Source of the DNA: Hamadaea sp013361475
Lineage (GTDB): Bacteria > Actinomycetota > Actinomycetes > Mycobacteriales > Micromonosporaceae
DNA: 64,000 bases
Assembly: GCF_040654195.1 (NCBI RefSeq)
Contig: NZ_JBFAHM010000004.1
Span: 62,001 to 126,000 of the forward strand
Reading direction: 5' to 3'
The notes below the pieces were generated by a model. The model was not told the origin of the DNA. It did not search any database and saw nothing but the letters and a program-made list of their open reading frames with translations. How positions within the stretch are numbered: position 1 is the stretch's first letter; every line of letters starts with the position of its first letter. Below, one piece after another: positions 7,391 to 15,677 of this stretch. Both the position numbers and the translations under genes were made by a program.

Positions 7391-8377
7391 ATGACGGTGC
7401 GGTGGACGCAGGTGACCGAGCAGGATGCTGCCGCGTGGGCGGGGCTGTGCGCGCGGGCGGAGGAGGTCGACAAGACCGGGGAGAATTACGACGCGGAGGA
7501 TCTGGCGGAGGAACTCGCCGATCCCCTGGTGTCGCTGGAGCACGGGACGTTGGCCGGATGGGACGGTGACGTGCTCGTCGCGGTCGGTGTGCTGCGGAAC
7601 CGGGCGACGGCCAATCCGGTGAACCGCGTGTACTTCGACGGCGTGGTGGATCCGGCGTACCGGCGGCAGGGGCTGGGCCGGCGGTTGACGGAGTGGGCGA
7701 TCGAGACGACGCCGGCGGTGTCCCGGTCAAGGTTCCCGGACGCGCCGATGGAGCTGCACGCTTCGGTGCACGAGCACAACACGGTCAAGGCCGGGTTGCT
7801 GACCGAGTCGGGGTTCGCTCCGCAGCGCTGGTTCTTCACGATGCAGCGGCCGTTGGACGGCGAGCTGCCCGAGCCGGTGTGGCCCGACGGCGTACGCGTG
7901 GAGGGGTTCGACCACGCGCGGCATGATCTGGCGGCGTTGCGCGTACGCAACGAGTCGTTCGCCGATCACTGGGGCAGTTCGCCGCAGGATGAGGAGTCGT
8001 GGCGGCAGTGGTACACGGGCACGCGCGCGTTCGTGCCGGAGCTGTCCTACGTGGCGTTGGCGGGTTCCGGCGACGGGGCCGGCGACGAGATGGTGGCGTT
8101 CCTGCTGACGCAGTTCTTCGAGGCGGATCAGGTCGTGACGGGTCGCCGCGAGGCGTGGATCTCGACGATCGGTACGCTGCGCGCGCATCGGCGGCGGGGG
8201 CTGGCGTCGGCGTTGATCGCGACGTGTCTGCGGGCGGCGGCCGCGCAGGGCTACGACCGGGCGGCGCTCGGGGTGGACGCCGACAATCCGACGGGTGCGC
8301 TGGGCGTCTACGAGGCGGCCGGGTTCACGGTGGACCGCCGGCACGTCACCTACGTGCGGGAGTTCCCGTTGCGTTGA
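7391..8377 (+). CDS. Two-domain GNAT acetyltransferase (MshD-like architecture)
   Basis: A 328-residue protein with two GNAT domains in tandem. The N-terminal motif is FDGVVDPAYRRQGLGRRL (about residue 80) and the C-terminal one IGTLRAHRRRGLASALI (about residue 255), the latter followed by VDADNPTGALGVYEAAGF. Mycothiol synthase MshD has this arrangement, but this could equally be one of the many double-GNAT paralogues. The start is leaderless-like (TACGCT plus 7 nt). The stop TGA opens a TGATCA-type palindrome. Confidence 0.82.
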   Translation: MTVRWTQVTEQDAAAWAGLCARAEEVDKTGENYDAEDLAEELADPLVSLEHGTLAGWDGDVLVAVGVLRNRATANPVNRVYFDGVVDPAYRRQGLGRRLTEWAIETTPAVSRSRFPDAPMELHASVHEHNTVKAGLLTESGFAPQRWFFTMQRPLDGELPEPVWPDGVRVEGFDHARHDLAALRVRNESFADHWGSSPQDEESWRQWYTGTRAFVPELSYVALAGSGDGAGDEMVAFLLTQFFEADQVVTGRREAWISTIGTLRAHRRRGLASALIATCLRAAAAQGYDRAALGVDADNPTGALGVYEAAGFTVDRRHVTYVREFPLR

Positions 8378-8435
8378 TCATTGGGTTCCCGGTTCCGGGA
8401 CACCGGCGAGACCACGACGGTTGATTCCATGATCA
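8375..8435. terminator. Intergenic inverted repeat beginning at the stop codon
   Basis: TGATCAT (8375-8381) and ATGATCA (8429-8435) flank an inner hairpin-prone segment (GGGTTCCCGGTTCCGGG). The first TGA is the stop codon of the double-GNAT gene. It separates convergent genes and belongs to a family of similar elements in this window. Confidence 0.45.
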
Positions 8436-8445
8436 CAAGGATGGA

Positions 8446-9693
8446 TCAGCGGAGGTCGGTGAGGGGGACGGTCGGGTCGGCGAGTCTGCCCAGGTCGACG
8501 CGTTCGCCTCGATAGCCGGCGCGGACGAGGTCTTGGATCGGGTCGACGACGTCCCAGACGTTGGCGTTCATCCCGGCCAGGACCCGTCCGCCGGACACCC
8601 AGAAGGCGAGGAACTCCGGCGCGGTGCCGTCGGGTCTGATCGCGAGATCGCCCCGGACGACGATCTGGTCGTAGCCGTGCAACGGCACGTACCCGGAGTA
8701 CTCCATGCTCAGGTCGTACTGGTCGGAGAAGAAGTACGGCACCGGGTCGTAGGGCTCGTTGCGGTCGAGGATGGACTTGGCTGCGGCGGGTCCGCCGTTG
8801 AGGGCGTTGGCCCAGTGCTCGACCCGCAGGCGGGCACCCACGAGGTGGCTGTTCCAGGCGGCGACGTCGCCGCAGGCGAAGATGTCGGGATCGCTGGTGC
8901 GCAGATGCGCGTCGACCGCGACACCGTTGTCGATCTCCAGGCCGCAGGCCTCGGCGAGTTCGGTCGCGGGCCGGATCCCGACGCCGACCACGACCAGGTC
9001 GGCGGGGATCTCGGTACCGTCGGTGAGCACGACGTCGGTGATCTGGCCGTCGAGGCCGCCGAATTCGCGCACTCCGGAGTCGAGGTGGAACTCGACGCCG
9101 TGCCCGGCGTGCAGGTCGCGGTAGAGGCCGCCCAGCTCGTCGCCCAGGACACGGCGCAACGGCAGCGTCTCGGTCTCGATCACGGCCACCGTGCAGCCGT
9201 GCTCGCGGGCGGCCGCGGTCACCTCCAGGCCGATCCACCCGGCTCCGACCACCACGACCTGGGTGCCCGGCTTGAGGTCCGCGCGCAACTGGTCCGCTTC
9301 AGGAAGGGTACGCAGATAGCGGACCCCGGAGTTCTCCCCGCCGGGCACGTCGAGACTGCGTACCCGGGAGCCGGTCGCGAGCAGCAGCCGGTCGTAGGGC
9401 ACGGATTGGCCGTCGGCGAGCGACACGGTGTGCCCAGTGCGGTCGATCGCCACCACCCGGGTGCCCAGCCGCAGGTCGATGCGCTGGTCGACGTACCAGG
9501 CCTCGTCGTGGACCTGCCCGCCGTCGCGGGGATCCTTGCCGAGCAGGTAGCCCTTGGACAGCGGAGGCCGTTCGTACGGAAGTTCGGACTCCTCCCCGAT
9601 CAGCACGACCCGGCCGGTGAACCCTTCGGCGCGCAGCGTCTCGGCGGCTTTGGCACCGGCCAGGGACGCGCCGACGATGACGACGGACTCCAT
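8446..9693 (-). CDS. FAD/NAD(P)-dependent ferredoxin (rubredoxin) reductase-type oxidoreductase
   Basis: A 415-residue flavoprotein. The FAD Rossmann motif VVIVGASLAGAKAAETLR starts at residue 3, YERPPLSKGYL is diagnostic of this reductase class, the NAD-binding motif VVVVGAGWIGLEVTAAA lies near residue 150, and the second FAD motif is DPDIFACGDVA. A C-terminal reductase domain follows. Such enzymes pass electrons from NAD(P)H to a ferredoxin or rubredoxin, often serving a cytochrome P450 or oxygenase; no partner gene is adjacent. The ATG at 9693 fits the usual N-terminus; the frame extends 19 codons further without signal. Confidence 0.85.
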   Translation of the reverse strand: MESVVIVGASLAGAKAAETLRAEGFTGRVVLIGEESELPYERPPLSKGYLLGKDPRDGGQVHDEAWYVDQRIDLRLGTRVVAIDRTGHTVSLADGQSVPYDRLLLATGSRVRSLDVPGGENSGVRYLRTLPEADQLRADLKPGTQVVVVGAGWIGLEVTAAAREHGCTVAVIETETLPLRRVLGDELGGLYRDLHAGHGVEFHLDSGVREFGGLDGQITDVVLTDGTEIPADLVVVGVGIRPATELAEACGLEIDNGVAVDAHLRTSDPDIFACGDVAAWNSHLVGARLRVEHWANALNGGPAAAKSILDRNEPYDPVPYFFSDQYDLSMEYSGYVPLHGYDQIVVRGDLAIRPDGTAPEFLAFWVSGGRVLAGMNANVWDVVDPIQDLVRAGYRGERVDLGRLADPTVPLTDLR

Positions 9694-9758
9694 GGGGTCG
9701 AGTCTTCCACCGGTGGCGGCCGGGCGCAGCCAGGACGGGCGGCGCGCCACAATGAGTT

Positions 9759-10388
9759 GTGCGATTCCGGCCGGTGACCTTCGACAGGCTCGTGGCGGAG
9801 GTGGCTGAGCGTGTCGTCGCCTTGGACCCCGGGCAGGCCCCGTGGCCCCGGGTGGCGATCGACGGCGCTCCCCCGGCCGAACCGCAGACGCTGGCCGACG
9901 CGCTGGTGGCGCCGTTGCGCGTACGCGGGCGGCCGGTGGTGCGGGTGCGGGCCGAGGACTTCCTGCGGCCCGCGTCGCTGCGGTTCGAGCACGGCCGGAC
10001 CGATCCCGACGCGTACTACGACGACTGGCTCGACACCGGCGGACTGCTGCGAGAAGTGCTCGAACCGCTCGATCCGGGTGGGACGGGCCGTGTGCTGCCG
10101 TCGCTGTGGAATCCGGTGACCGACCGGGCTACCCGGGCCCAGTACGTGACGGTGCCGCCCGGTGGGGTGGTCGTCGTCGACGGCGCGCTGCTGCTGGGCC
10201 GGTGGCTGCCGTTCGACTTCACCGTCCACCTGCAGCAGTCCCCCGCGGCGTTGGCCCGCCGGACGGCCGACGCCGACCGGTGGCGGCTTCCGGCGTACCA
10301 GCGATATGAGCAGGAGGTGGACCCGCAGACGGCCGCGGACCTGGTGGTGCGGGTGGAGGATCCGCGACGCCCGGCGGTGCTGGAGTGA
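9759..10388 (+). CDS. Uridine kinase-like protein lacking a P-loop
   Basis: A 209-residue protein with the layout of the uridine kinase/phosphoribulokinase family: VAIDGAPP early, VRAEDFLRPASLRFEHG, DAYYDDWLD, and a late VVVVDGALLLGRWLPFDFTVHL. The Walker A element expected after VAIDG (GxxxxGKS/T) is replaced by APPAEPQT, so ATP binding is doubtful. It may be a scaffold or may have changed function. The GTG start follows CACAAT by 5 nt. Its stop overlaps the start of the next gene (GTGA), indicating translational coupling to the PAP2-GT87 protein. Confidence 0.72.
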   Translation: MRFRPVTFDRLVAEVAERVVALDPGQAPWPRVAIDGAPPAEPQTLADALVAPLRVRGRPVVRVRAEDFLRPASLRFEHGRTDPDAYYDDWLDTGGLLREVLEPLDPGGTGRVLPSLWNPVTDRATRAQYVTVPPGGVVVVDGALLLGRWLPFDFTVHLQQSPAALARRTADADRWRLPAYQRYEQEVDPQTAADLVVRVEDPRRPAVLE

Positions 10389-12136
10389 GGCGCGCGGTCC
10401 TGGGACTGACCGCGGCGGGCCTGGCCGGTGCGCTGGTGCTGCGCGGTGAGCCGTTGCCGCTGGACCGGTGGTCGCTGGAGGCGCTGGCCGGGCAGCGGGG
10501 TCCGGTGGGGACGGCCGTCGCCGGCGCGGTGGCGTTGCTCGGCTCGGGCATGCTGCTGTATCCGCTGCTGGCGGCGCTGGTGTTCGTCCGCGGTACGCGG
10601 GCCGTGCTCGCGGTGGCGTTGCTGGCCGCCGCCCAGCTGGGGCACGACGTGCTGCTGGCCGGGGTGCCGCTGGAACGGCCGGACCCCGGGTTGCGGCTGG
10701 CGGCGGCGTCCGGGGCGGCGACCGCGTCCGGGCATGCGATGACCGCGGTCGTGGGCTGGGGGCTGCTGCTGACCGTGCTGGGCGTGCCCCGCCGGTGGGT
10801 GTACGCGGCGGCGGGGCTGGCCGGGGTGCTCGTCGGCGCGGCCCGCGCCTACCTCGCCGTGCACTGGCTGTCCGACGTGGTCGCCGGTCTGTTGCTCGGG
10901 CTCGCGGCGCTGACCGTCTCGCGGTGGGTCCTCGACCGCCCGTGGCCGGCGCTGCGCCGCCCGGCGTGGGATTGGAAGTGGCTGCTGACCGCGGGCGCGG
11001 CGGTGTTCGCGCTGGCCCCGATCGTGTGGACCGCACCGGATCAGCGGATGAAAGACCTCCTCGTGTACGCCGGATCGGCGGCGGCCGCCGGTTCCGGGAC
11101 CGACGTGTACGCCTATCGGACGCCGTTCGGGATGCCGTTCACCTATCCCCCGTTCGCGGCGATCCTGGTCGAGCCGCTGTCGCGGGTGCCGCTGGGGCTG
11201 CTGCAGGTGCTGTGGGCGCTCGGCACGGTCGCGCTGCTGATCCCGCTCGCACAGGTCGCCCTCGAACCCGTCGTACGCCGCGTGGGCCTGCCGGTCACGG
11301 TGGCGTTGCTGCTGATCAGCTCCCCAGTACGCAGCCATCTGCGGTTCGGCCAGGTCGGCGTGCTCCTGGTGCTGCTGGTGGCGCTGGACCTGCTACGCCC
11401 TGGTATTTCCCGGCGTTGGCAAGGGTGGGGGGTCGGGCTGGCGGCGGCGGTGAAACTGACCCCGGCGGTGTACGTGCCGTGGATGTTCGTGACTGCTCCG
11501 CTGCGGCGGCGAGGACTGTCGACCGTCCTGTGGGCAGGCGGCGCGACCCTGGTCGGGCTGCTGTTGATGTGGCCGAGTTCGCCGTCCTATCTGCTGCGGG
11601 CGGCGTGGGACACCGACCGGTTCGGCGACAACGCCTGGCCCGGCAACCAATCCATACGCGGAGCGCTGCTGCGGGCCGGACTGTCGCCGTTGTGGCTCGT
11701 CTGCGCGCTGATCCTGCTGGTCCTGGCAACGTGGGGTGCGCGGCGGCTGGAACTGCGCGGCGACCGGCTCGGGGCGGTGGGCGTCCTGGCGGCGCTGGCC
11801 GTCGCGGTGTCGCCGATCAGCTGGGTACACCACCTCGTATGGCTGGCCCTGCCGATCGCGGCCCTCGTCCACTCCGGCCGCACCCGGCTCGCGGCGGTCT
11901 GGTACGCGCTGCTCGTCGTGAGCCTGCCCAGCATCGGATCCACGCTGGACGCCCGATGGCCGGTGCTTCATCCACTGTGGGCGTTGATCGTGGACGCTCA
12001 GGGGTTGACCGCTGTCGCGGCGGTGGTGCTGCTTCCTTTTCTGCTGCGCTCGCCCCCGCCAGCGGGGGTGCCGGTGCAGCGGGCGGACATTCCTCCCGCC
12101 GACGCGTCTCCGGCCGTCTCCCGTACGCCTGCCTAG
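10385..12136 (+). CDS. PAP2 phosphatase fused to a GT87 polyprenyl-phosphomannose-type glycosyltransferase
   Basis: A 583-residue polytopic membrane protein. Residues 1-190 carry the PAP2 lipid-phosphatase motifs in order: VPLERPDPG (like KxxxxxxRP), ASGHAM (PSGH) and ARAYLAVHWLSDV (SRxxxxxHxxxD). Residues about 200-570 match the GT87/DUF2029 family: a DVYAYRTPFGMPFTYPPF loop after the first helix and many hydrophobic helices. PAP2 enzymes dephosphorylate lipid-linked phosphates; GT87 enzymes move mannose from polyprenyl-phosphate donors in mycobacterial envelope synthesis. One chain may recycle the polyprenyl carrier it uses (inference). The start overlaps the upstream stop as GTGA. Confidence 0.8.
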   Translation: MRRAVLGLTAAGLAGALVLRGEPLPLDRWSLEALAGQRGPVGTAVAGAVALLGSGMLLYPLLAALVFVRGTRAVLAVALLAAAQLGHDVLLAGVPLERPDPGLRLAAASGAATASGHAMTAVVGWGLLLTVLGVPRRWVYAAAGLAGVLVGAARAYLAVHWLSDVVAGLLLGLAALTVSRWVLDRPWPALRRPAWDWKWLLTAGAAVFALAPIVWTAPDQRMKDLLVYAGSAAAAGSGTDVYAYRTPFGMPFTYPPFAAILVEPLSRVPLGLLQVLWALGTVALLIPLAQVALEPVVRRVGLPVTVALLLISSPVRSHLRFGQVGVLLVLLVALDLLRPGISRRWQGWGVGLAAAVKLTPAVYVPWMFVTAPLRRRGLSTVLWAGGATLVGLLLMWPSSPSYLLRAAWDTDRFGDNAWPGNQSIRGALLRAGLSPLWLVCALILLVLATWGARRLELRGDRLGAVGVLAALAVAVSPISWVHHLVWLALPIAALVHSGRTRLAAVWYALLVVSLPSIGSTLDARWPVLHPLWALIVDAQGLTAVAAVVLLPFLLRSPPPAGVPVQRADIPPADASPAVSRTPA

Positions 12137-12157
12137 ATCGTGGCGGCTCGTCGCGCT

Positions 12158-12210
12158 GGCGGCGCAGACGCGCGGTCGGGGGTCCCCTCCGCGCCCGCGT
12201 CCGCGCCGCC
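12158..12210 (+). terminator. Hairpin after the PAP2-GT87 gene
   Basis: Arms 12158-12172 and 12196-12210 pair as an 8-bp and a 6-bp helix around one mismatch (GGCGGCGC/GCGCCGCC, GACGCG/CGCGTC), with a 23-base loop, starting 21 bp after the stop. No U-run. Confidence 0.55.
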
Positions 12211-12230
12211 GCTGCCCCGCAGGCGGCTCA

Positions 12231-12287
12231 TCGGTGGAACGTCACGTACGTCTCGGGCTTCCGGATAGGTCGACAGCGTTCCACCGA
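12231..12287. repeat. Long-loop inverted repeat
   Basis: Perfect 11-bp arms TCGGTGGAACG (12231-12241) and CGTTCCACCGA (12277-12287) are 35 bases apart in the gene-free stretch 12137-12550. No gene lies within. Confidence 0.6.
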
Positions 12288-12373
12288 CGAATCATGCACC
12301 GGACCATGACGGCGCTCGACGCCAGGGTTCCGGCGACGGACCGGGCACCGAGTCATGACGCGGCGCCAGGTGA

Positions 12374-12436
12374 TGATCTCCGGAGGCTGACGCACCTATC
12401 CCAGGCGCCGTGAGGTACCTGAGCATCCGGAGATCA
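12374..12436. repeat. TGATCTCCGGA inverted repeat, copy 1
   Basis: Arms TGATCTCCGGA (12374-12384) and TCCGGAGATCA (12426-12436) flank 41 bases. The same arm sequence, extended to 14 bp, recurs at 57179-57243, so this is a dispersed element. Confidence 0.6.
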
Positions 12437-12524
12437 CTGCGCCCACGCGGCCAGCGAGCCCCCGCGAGCGCCGCCAAGGCGGGAAGGCGGGCCGGTGCAC
12501 AGCCGGAGATCACCGCGCCCACGC
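12427..12524. repeat. Direct repeat at the end of the gene-free stretch
   Basis: A 22-base segment at 12427-12448 recurs at 12503-12524 with one mismatch (CCGGAGATCAC, then T or C, then GCGCCCACGC), 76 bp apart. The first copy overlaps the right arm of the TGATCTCCGGA inverted repeat. The remaining bases of 12137-12550 hold no gene I can support. Confidence 0.6.
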
Positions 12525-12550
12525 CGCGCCCACGCGGCCGGCGGGCCGGG

Positions 12551-13783
12551 TCAGAGGCGGGACAGCAGTTCTTGGGCCTGGGCCTGTTCGCGGTGGTACC
12601 GGCCCGGCCGGGCGGCCACGAGGCCTTTGTACAGTGCGACGGCTTCGGCGGCGGGCGTACGGGCGTCGGCGGGTTGCCCGGCGGCGACCAGGGACGCGCC
12701 GAGCGCCCACAGCGCCCGTGCCCGCTGACCGTCGTCGGTGCCGGTCAAGGAACAGGCCTCCTGGGCGGCGGTCACCGCGTCGGCGGGCCGGTCCAGGGCG
12801 GTCAGCATCTCGGCGGTGGCGGTGAGGGTGTCGGCGAGCCAGGCCCGGCCGCGGTGCGGCTCGCGGGCGGCGGCCGCGCGAGCCAGGCCGAGCGCGTCGC
12901 GCAGCGGGGCCTCGGCCAGCGGCGTACGCCCCAACGCCAGCAGGCAGCGGCCGAGCACGGTCAGAGTCACGCAGTGGCGGAACGAGTGCCCGTCGAATCC
13001 CCGGGCGCCGTGCGCGACTGCTTCGTTGACGGCCGCGAGCGCTTCCTCGTCGCGTCCGGCGGCCAGCAGGATCGCGGCGTGATCTGTGCCCGCCGCGGCG
13101 AGTTCGGCCGGGTCGGCGGTACGCAGCAACCCGGTCGCCTCGGCCGCGGCGGCCAGGGCTTCGGCCTCCCGGCCGATCTCGTGGAAGTGGCGGGCCTCGG
13201 CGGCCAGGGCGAGCCCGAGCCGGCGGGCGTACGCGGCCGGGCGGTCGCCGGACAGGTCGCGCAGCAGCGGGACGATGCGGCCGTCGAGGCGCAGTGCTTC
13301 GTCGATGTGCCCGCGGTCGGCTTCGGCGGCGGCGGTCGCAATGAGCGCGTCGGCCAGCATGGGCCGGTAGCGGGCCGGGTCGGCGTCGGCGCGTTCGGCC
13401 AGCACCGCCTGGGCGGCGGTCAGGTGCACGAGGGCGTCCTCCGGCCGGCCCGCCGTGCGCAGGTCTTCGGCGTACGCGATGGCGAGACCGGCGACGCGGA
13501 CCCGCAACCCGGCCGAGGTCGGCGGTGTCCCCGCGGCCGTCCACGCCTCGAGGGCCTGCCGTCCGATCTCGACGGCGCGGTCGATCTCCGCCGAGCGGTC
13601 GGCGGCGGTCTGCCCGGCGACGGTGGTGTCCACAGCGGAGCCCAGCGCGAGCCGGGCGCGCTGGTAGAGCTCGGCGGACGAGCGCAAGGCGCGCCAACGG
13701 TCACGGCGCAGCAGGTGCAGGAGGATGCCGAGTACGCCGAGGGCGCACAGCGCCACCCCGGCGACGAGTACCACGCGCGCCAC
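12551..13783 (-). CDS. Membrane-anchored tetratricopeptide-repeat protein
   Basis: A 410-residue protein. Residues 3-25 form one membrane helix, followed by Arg-rich residues on the inside, so the rest is probably cytoplasmic. The body is a run of helical pairs of about 34-40 residues with TPR character (A at positions 8 and 20), for example AAGRDEEALAAVNEAVAHGA and ALGRTPLAEAPLRDALGLAR. TPR arrays bind other proteins; the partner is unknown. GTG at 13783 is preceded by GGGGAGGG six bases upstream, fixing the start. It is divergent from the small Pro-rich gene. Confidence 0.75.
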   Translation of the reverse strand: MARVVLVAGVALCALGVLGILLHLLRRDRWRALRSSAELYQRARLALGSAVDTTVAGQTAADRSAEIDRAVEIGRQALEAWTAAGTPPTSAGLRVRVAGLAIAYAEDLRTAGRPEDALVHLTAAQAVLAERADADPARYRPMLADALIATAAAEADRGHIDEALRLDGRIVPLLRDLSGDRPAAYARRLGLALAAEARHFHEIGREAEALAAAAEATGLLRTADPAELAAAGTDHAAILLAAGRDEEALAAVNEAVAHGARGFDGHSFRHCVTLTVLGRCLLALGRTPLAEAPLRDALGLARAAAAREPHRGRAWLADTLTATAEMLTALDRPADAVTAAQEACSLTGTDDGQRARALWALGASLVAAGQPADARTPAAEAVALYKGLVAARPGRYHREQAQAQELLSRL

Positions 13784-13958
13784 GAATTGCCCTCCCCAGC
13801 AGGACGTGTCGGCAGAGTACCCGGAGTGTGCCGGGAGCGGCGAGCGACGCCCACGATCTTGGTGAAAGGCGTCCTAAGTACCCTATTGGGTTATAGAGAC
13901 TTTCGCACTGAATGTCCGATAATGGCGAAGTGGCCTCAACCCCTTGGAGGTGACGACC

Positions 13959-14264
13959 ATGGACGCCATCGGCGGACTCCTCGGTGCCATCGGTGCCCTG
14001 CTCAGCGGCCTGCTCGGAATCCTGTTCCCGATCAGCCCGCCCAACCTTCCCGTGACGCCGCCAAGCGTGCCAGGCGTGCCCGGCGCACCCAGCCTCCCCG
14101 TGACGCCGCCGGGTCTCCCGGTGGACCCCGGAGCGCCGAGCCTGCCGGTCACCCCGCCAAGCCTGCCCGCAGACCCCGGTCTTCCCGTGGACCCGAGCCT
14201 GCCGGTGGACCCGAGTCTGCCCGTCAGCCCCAGCGTTCCGCCGCTGCCCGGCTCGCAACGCTAG
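13959..14264 (+). CDS. Small Pro-rich repeat protein with hydrophobic N-terminus
   Basis: A 101-residue protein. The first 22 residues are a glycine/leucine hydrophobic segment (MDAIGGLLGAIGALLSGLLG) without basic residues, so it is not a standard signal peptide. The rest is built from imperfect 7-14 residue units of the type PSLPVTPP, PGLPVDPG and PSLPVDP. GGAGG eight bases before the ATG marks the start. The upstream region is AT-rich by local standards (TATTGGGTTATAG near 13883). It may be a membrane-associated or wall-spanning peptide. I do not recognise a family. Confidence 0.6.
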   Translation: MDAIGGLLGAIGALLSGLLGILFPISPPNLPVTPPSVPGVPGAPSLPVTPPGLPVDPGAPSLPVTPPSLPADPGLPVDPSLPVDPSLPVSPSVPPLPGSQR

Positions 14265-14364
14265 CGCCCCGCCCTCGCCCAGCCCTCATCGCGCGCCACC
14301 CTCGGCCGCGCCGGTAAGGGACCAGATCACGGTTAGGCCTGGAATCTTGGCCGCCGGAAGCCAC

Positions 14365-14468
14365 CAGATCCCTGATCTGCCGCGAAACGCAGCCGCGAGA
14401 CGCCGCAGCGAGACGCAGCCGCGAAAGCGCCGCCAAACGAGCGCCGCCAAACGAGCGCCGCCGAAGAG
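14365..14468. repeat. Palindrome and short tandem repeats between convergent genes
   Basis: CAGATC-CCT-GATCTG (14365-14379) is a perfect hairpin. It is followed by two copies of ACGCAGCCGCGA (14387, 14413) and by tandem 14-mers GCGCCGCCAAACGA at 14427 and 14441 plus a diverged third copy at 14455. It lies between the ends of the Pro-rich and DUF1304 genes. Confidence 0.6.
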
Positions 14469-14470
14469 CG

Positions 14471-14833
14471 CTAGGCGAGCAGCGCGATCACCGCCACAAG
14501 AGGAAAGAATCCCTGCATGAGGGCGGCCCGCGCCATCCGCCGTTCGCCGGCGACGAGGACGATCGCCGCGCCGAGCATGCAGGCGCAGGCGAAGCCGGTC
14601 AGCGTACGCCCGGCGGTGCCGGACACGAACACGCCGGCGATCGCCCCGATCCCGAGGAACAGGTTGTAGAAGCCCTGGTTGAACGCCCACGGACGGACGG
14701 CGTCCACGTCGGACGCGGCCGTGCGGAACCGGCGATGCACCTCCGGGCGGCGGAACAGCAGCGATTCCATCGCGAAGATGAGCACGTGGAGCAGGCCCGC
14801 GAGGACCGCGGCGAGGACGGCCACGAGATTCAT
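14471..14833 (-). CDS. DUF1304 membrane protein
   Basis: A 120-residue protein with four predicted membrane helices and the DUF1304 signature: HVLIFAMESLLF at the end of helix 1 and WAFNQGFYNLFLGIGA entering helix 2. The function of the family is unknown. The ATG follows GATACT by 6 nt with no ribosome site. Confidence 0.85.
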   Translation of the reverse strand: MNLVAVLAAVLAGLLHVLIFAMESLLFRRPEVHRRFRTAASDVDAVRPWAFNQGFYNLFLGIGAIAGVFVSGTAGRTLTGFACACMLGAAIVLVAGERRMARAALMQGFFPLVAVIALLA

Positions 14834-14879
14834 GCCGTCAGTATCGCCCGCCTGTGGATCAGCGTGTCACCATCGGAGG

Positions 14880-15677
14880 ATGCAGAGCAGCAACCCGGCG
14901 TTGGCGAAGTTGTCCGAGACTTCGGCGTCCAACGCGTACGGCGAACCCGGCTGGTATCAGCCCGGCGCGGGCGGCACCGCGACCTACCCCGGTGTGGTCA
15001 CCAGCGCGCGTACCGGTCTGATGACGGTCGACGGTGTCATCGGCCGCACGCTCGCCTTGATGGCGATGCTGACGCTGGCCGCAGCGGCCGCCTGGATCTG
15101 GGTCCCTCAGGAGTTCACCGGCGTCGCGGTGTTCGGCAGCGCGATCGTCGCCTTGATCGTGGGCCTGATCGTCAGCTTCCGCCAGTCGACCAGCCCGGTC
15201 CTGATCGGGGCGTACGCGCTGCTCGAAGGCGCGGCGCTAGGCATGATCAGCGAGTGGTTCAACACGGTCTACCCGGGCATCGCCGCCCAGGCGGTGGCGG
15301 CGACCATCGGCATCTTCTTCGTGATGCTGATCCTCTACCGGTTCCGCGTCATCCGGGCCACCCCGCGGTTCACCAAGGGCCTGATGGGCGCGCTGATCGC
15401 CGCGGTGATCCTGATGCTGGGCAACTGGGTGCTGGCCCTGTTCGGGGTGAACACCGGGCTGCGGGAGGCCGGGCCGATCGGCATCATCTTCAGCCTCGCG
15501 ATGATCGTCATCGGGGCGCTGACCTTCATCCTCGACTTCGACCAGGTCGAGCAGGGCGTCCGGCACGGGCTCCCGGCCCGCTTCGGCTGGTTCGCCGCCT
15601 TCGGCATCATCCTCGGGCTGGTCTGGGTCTACCTGGAGGTGCTGCGGCTGCTCAGCTACCTGCGCGGCCGGGACTAG
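14880..15677 (+). CDS. Bax inhibitor-1 / YccA-family membrane protein
   Basis: A 265-residue BI-1-like (Bax1-I) protein. A cytoplasmic N-terminus of about 55 residues (MQSSNPALAK) is typical of actinobacterial members. Seven hydrophobic segments follow, with a conserved-type ILDFDQVEQGV between helices 6 and 7. Some bacterial relatives are pH-sensitive calcium leak channels. The ATG at 14880 directly follows GGAGG, too close for a ribosome site; CACCAT 6 nt upstream suggests a leaderless start. Its stop TAG shares the four bases CTAG with the convergent pseudogene. Confidence 0.85.
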   Translation: MQSSNPALAKLSETSASNAYGEPGWYQPGAGGTATYPGVVTSARTGLMTVDGVIGRTLALMAMLTLAAAAAWIWVPQEFTGVAVFGSAIVALIVGLIVSFRQSTSPVLIGAYALLEGAALGMISEWFNTVYPGIAAQAVAATIGIFFVMLILYRFRVIRATPRFTKGLMGALIAAVILMLGNWVLALFGVNTGLREAGPIGIIFSLAMIVIGALTFILDFDQVEQGVRHGLPARFGWFAAFGIILGLVWVYLEVLRLLSYLRGRD

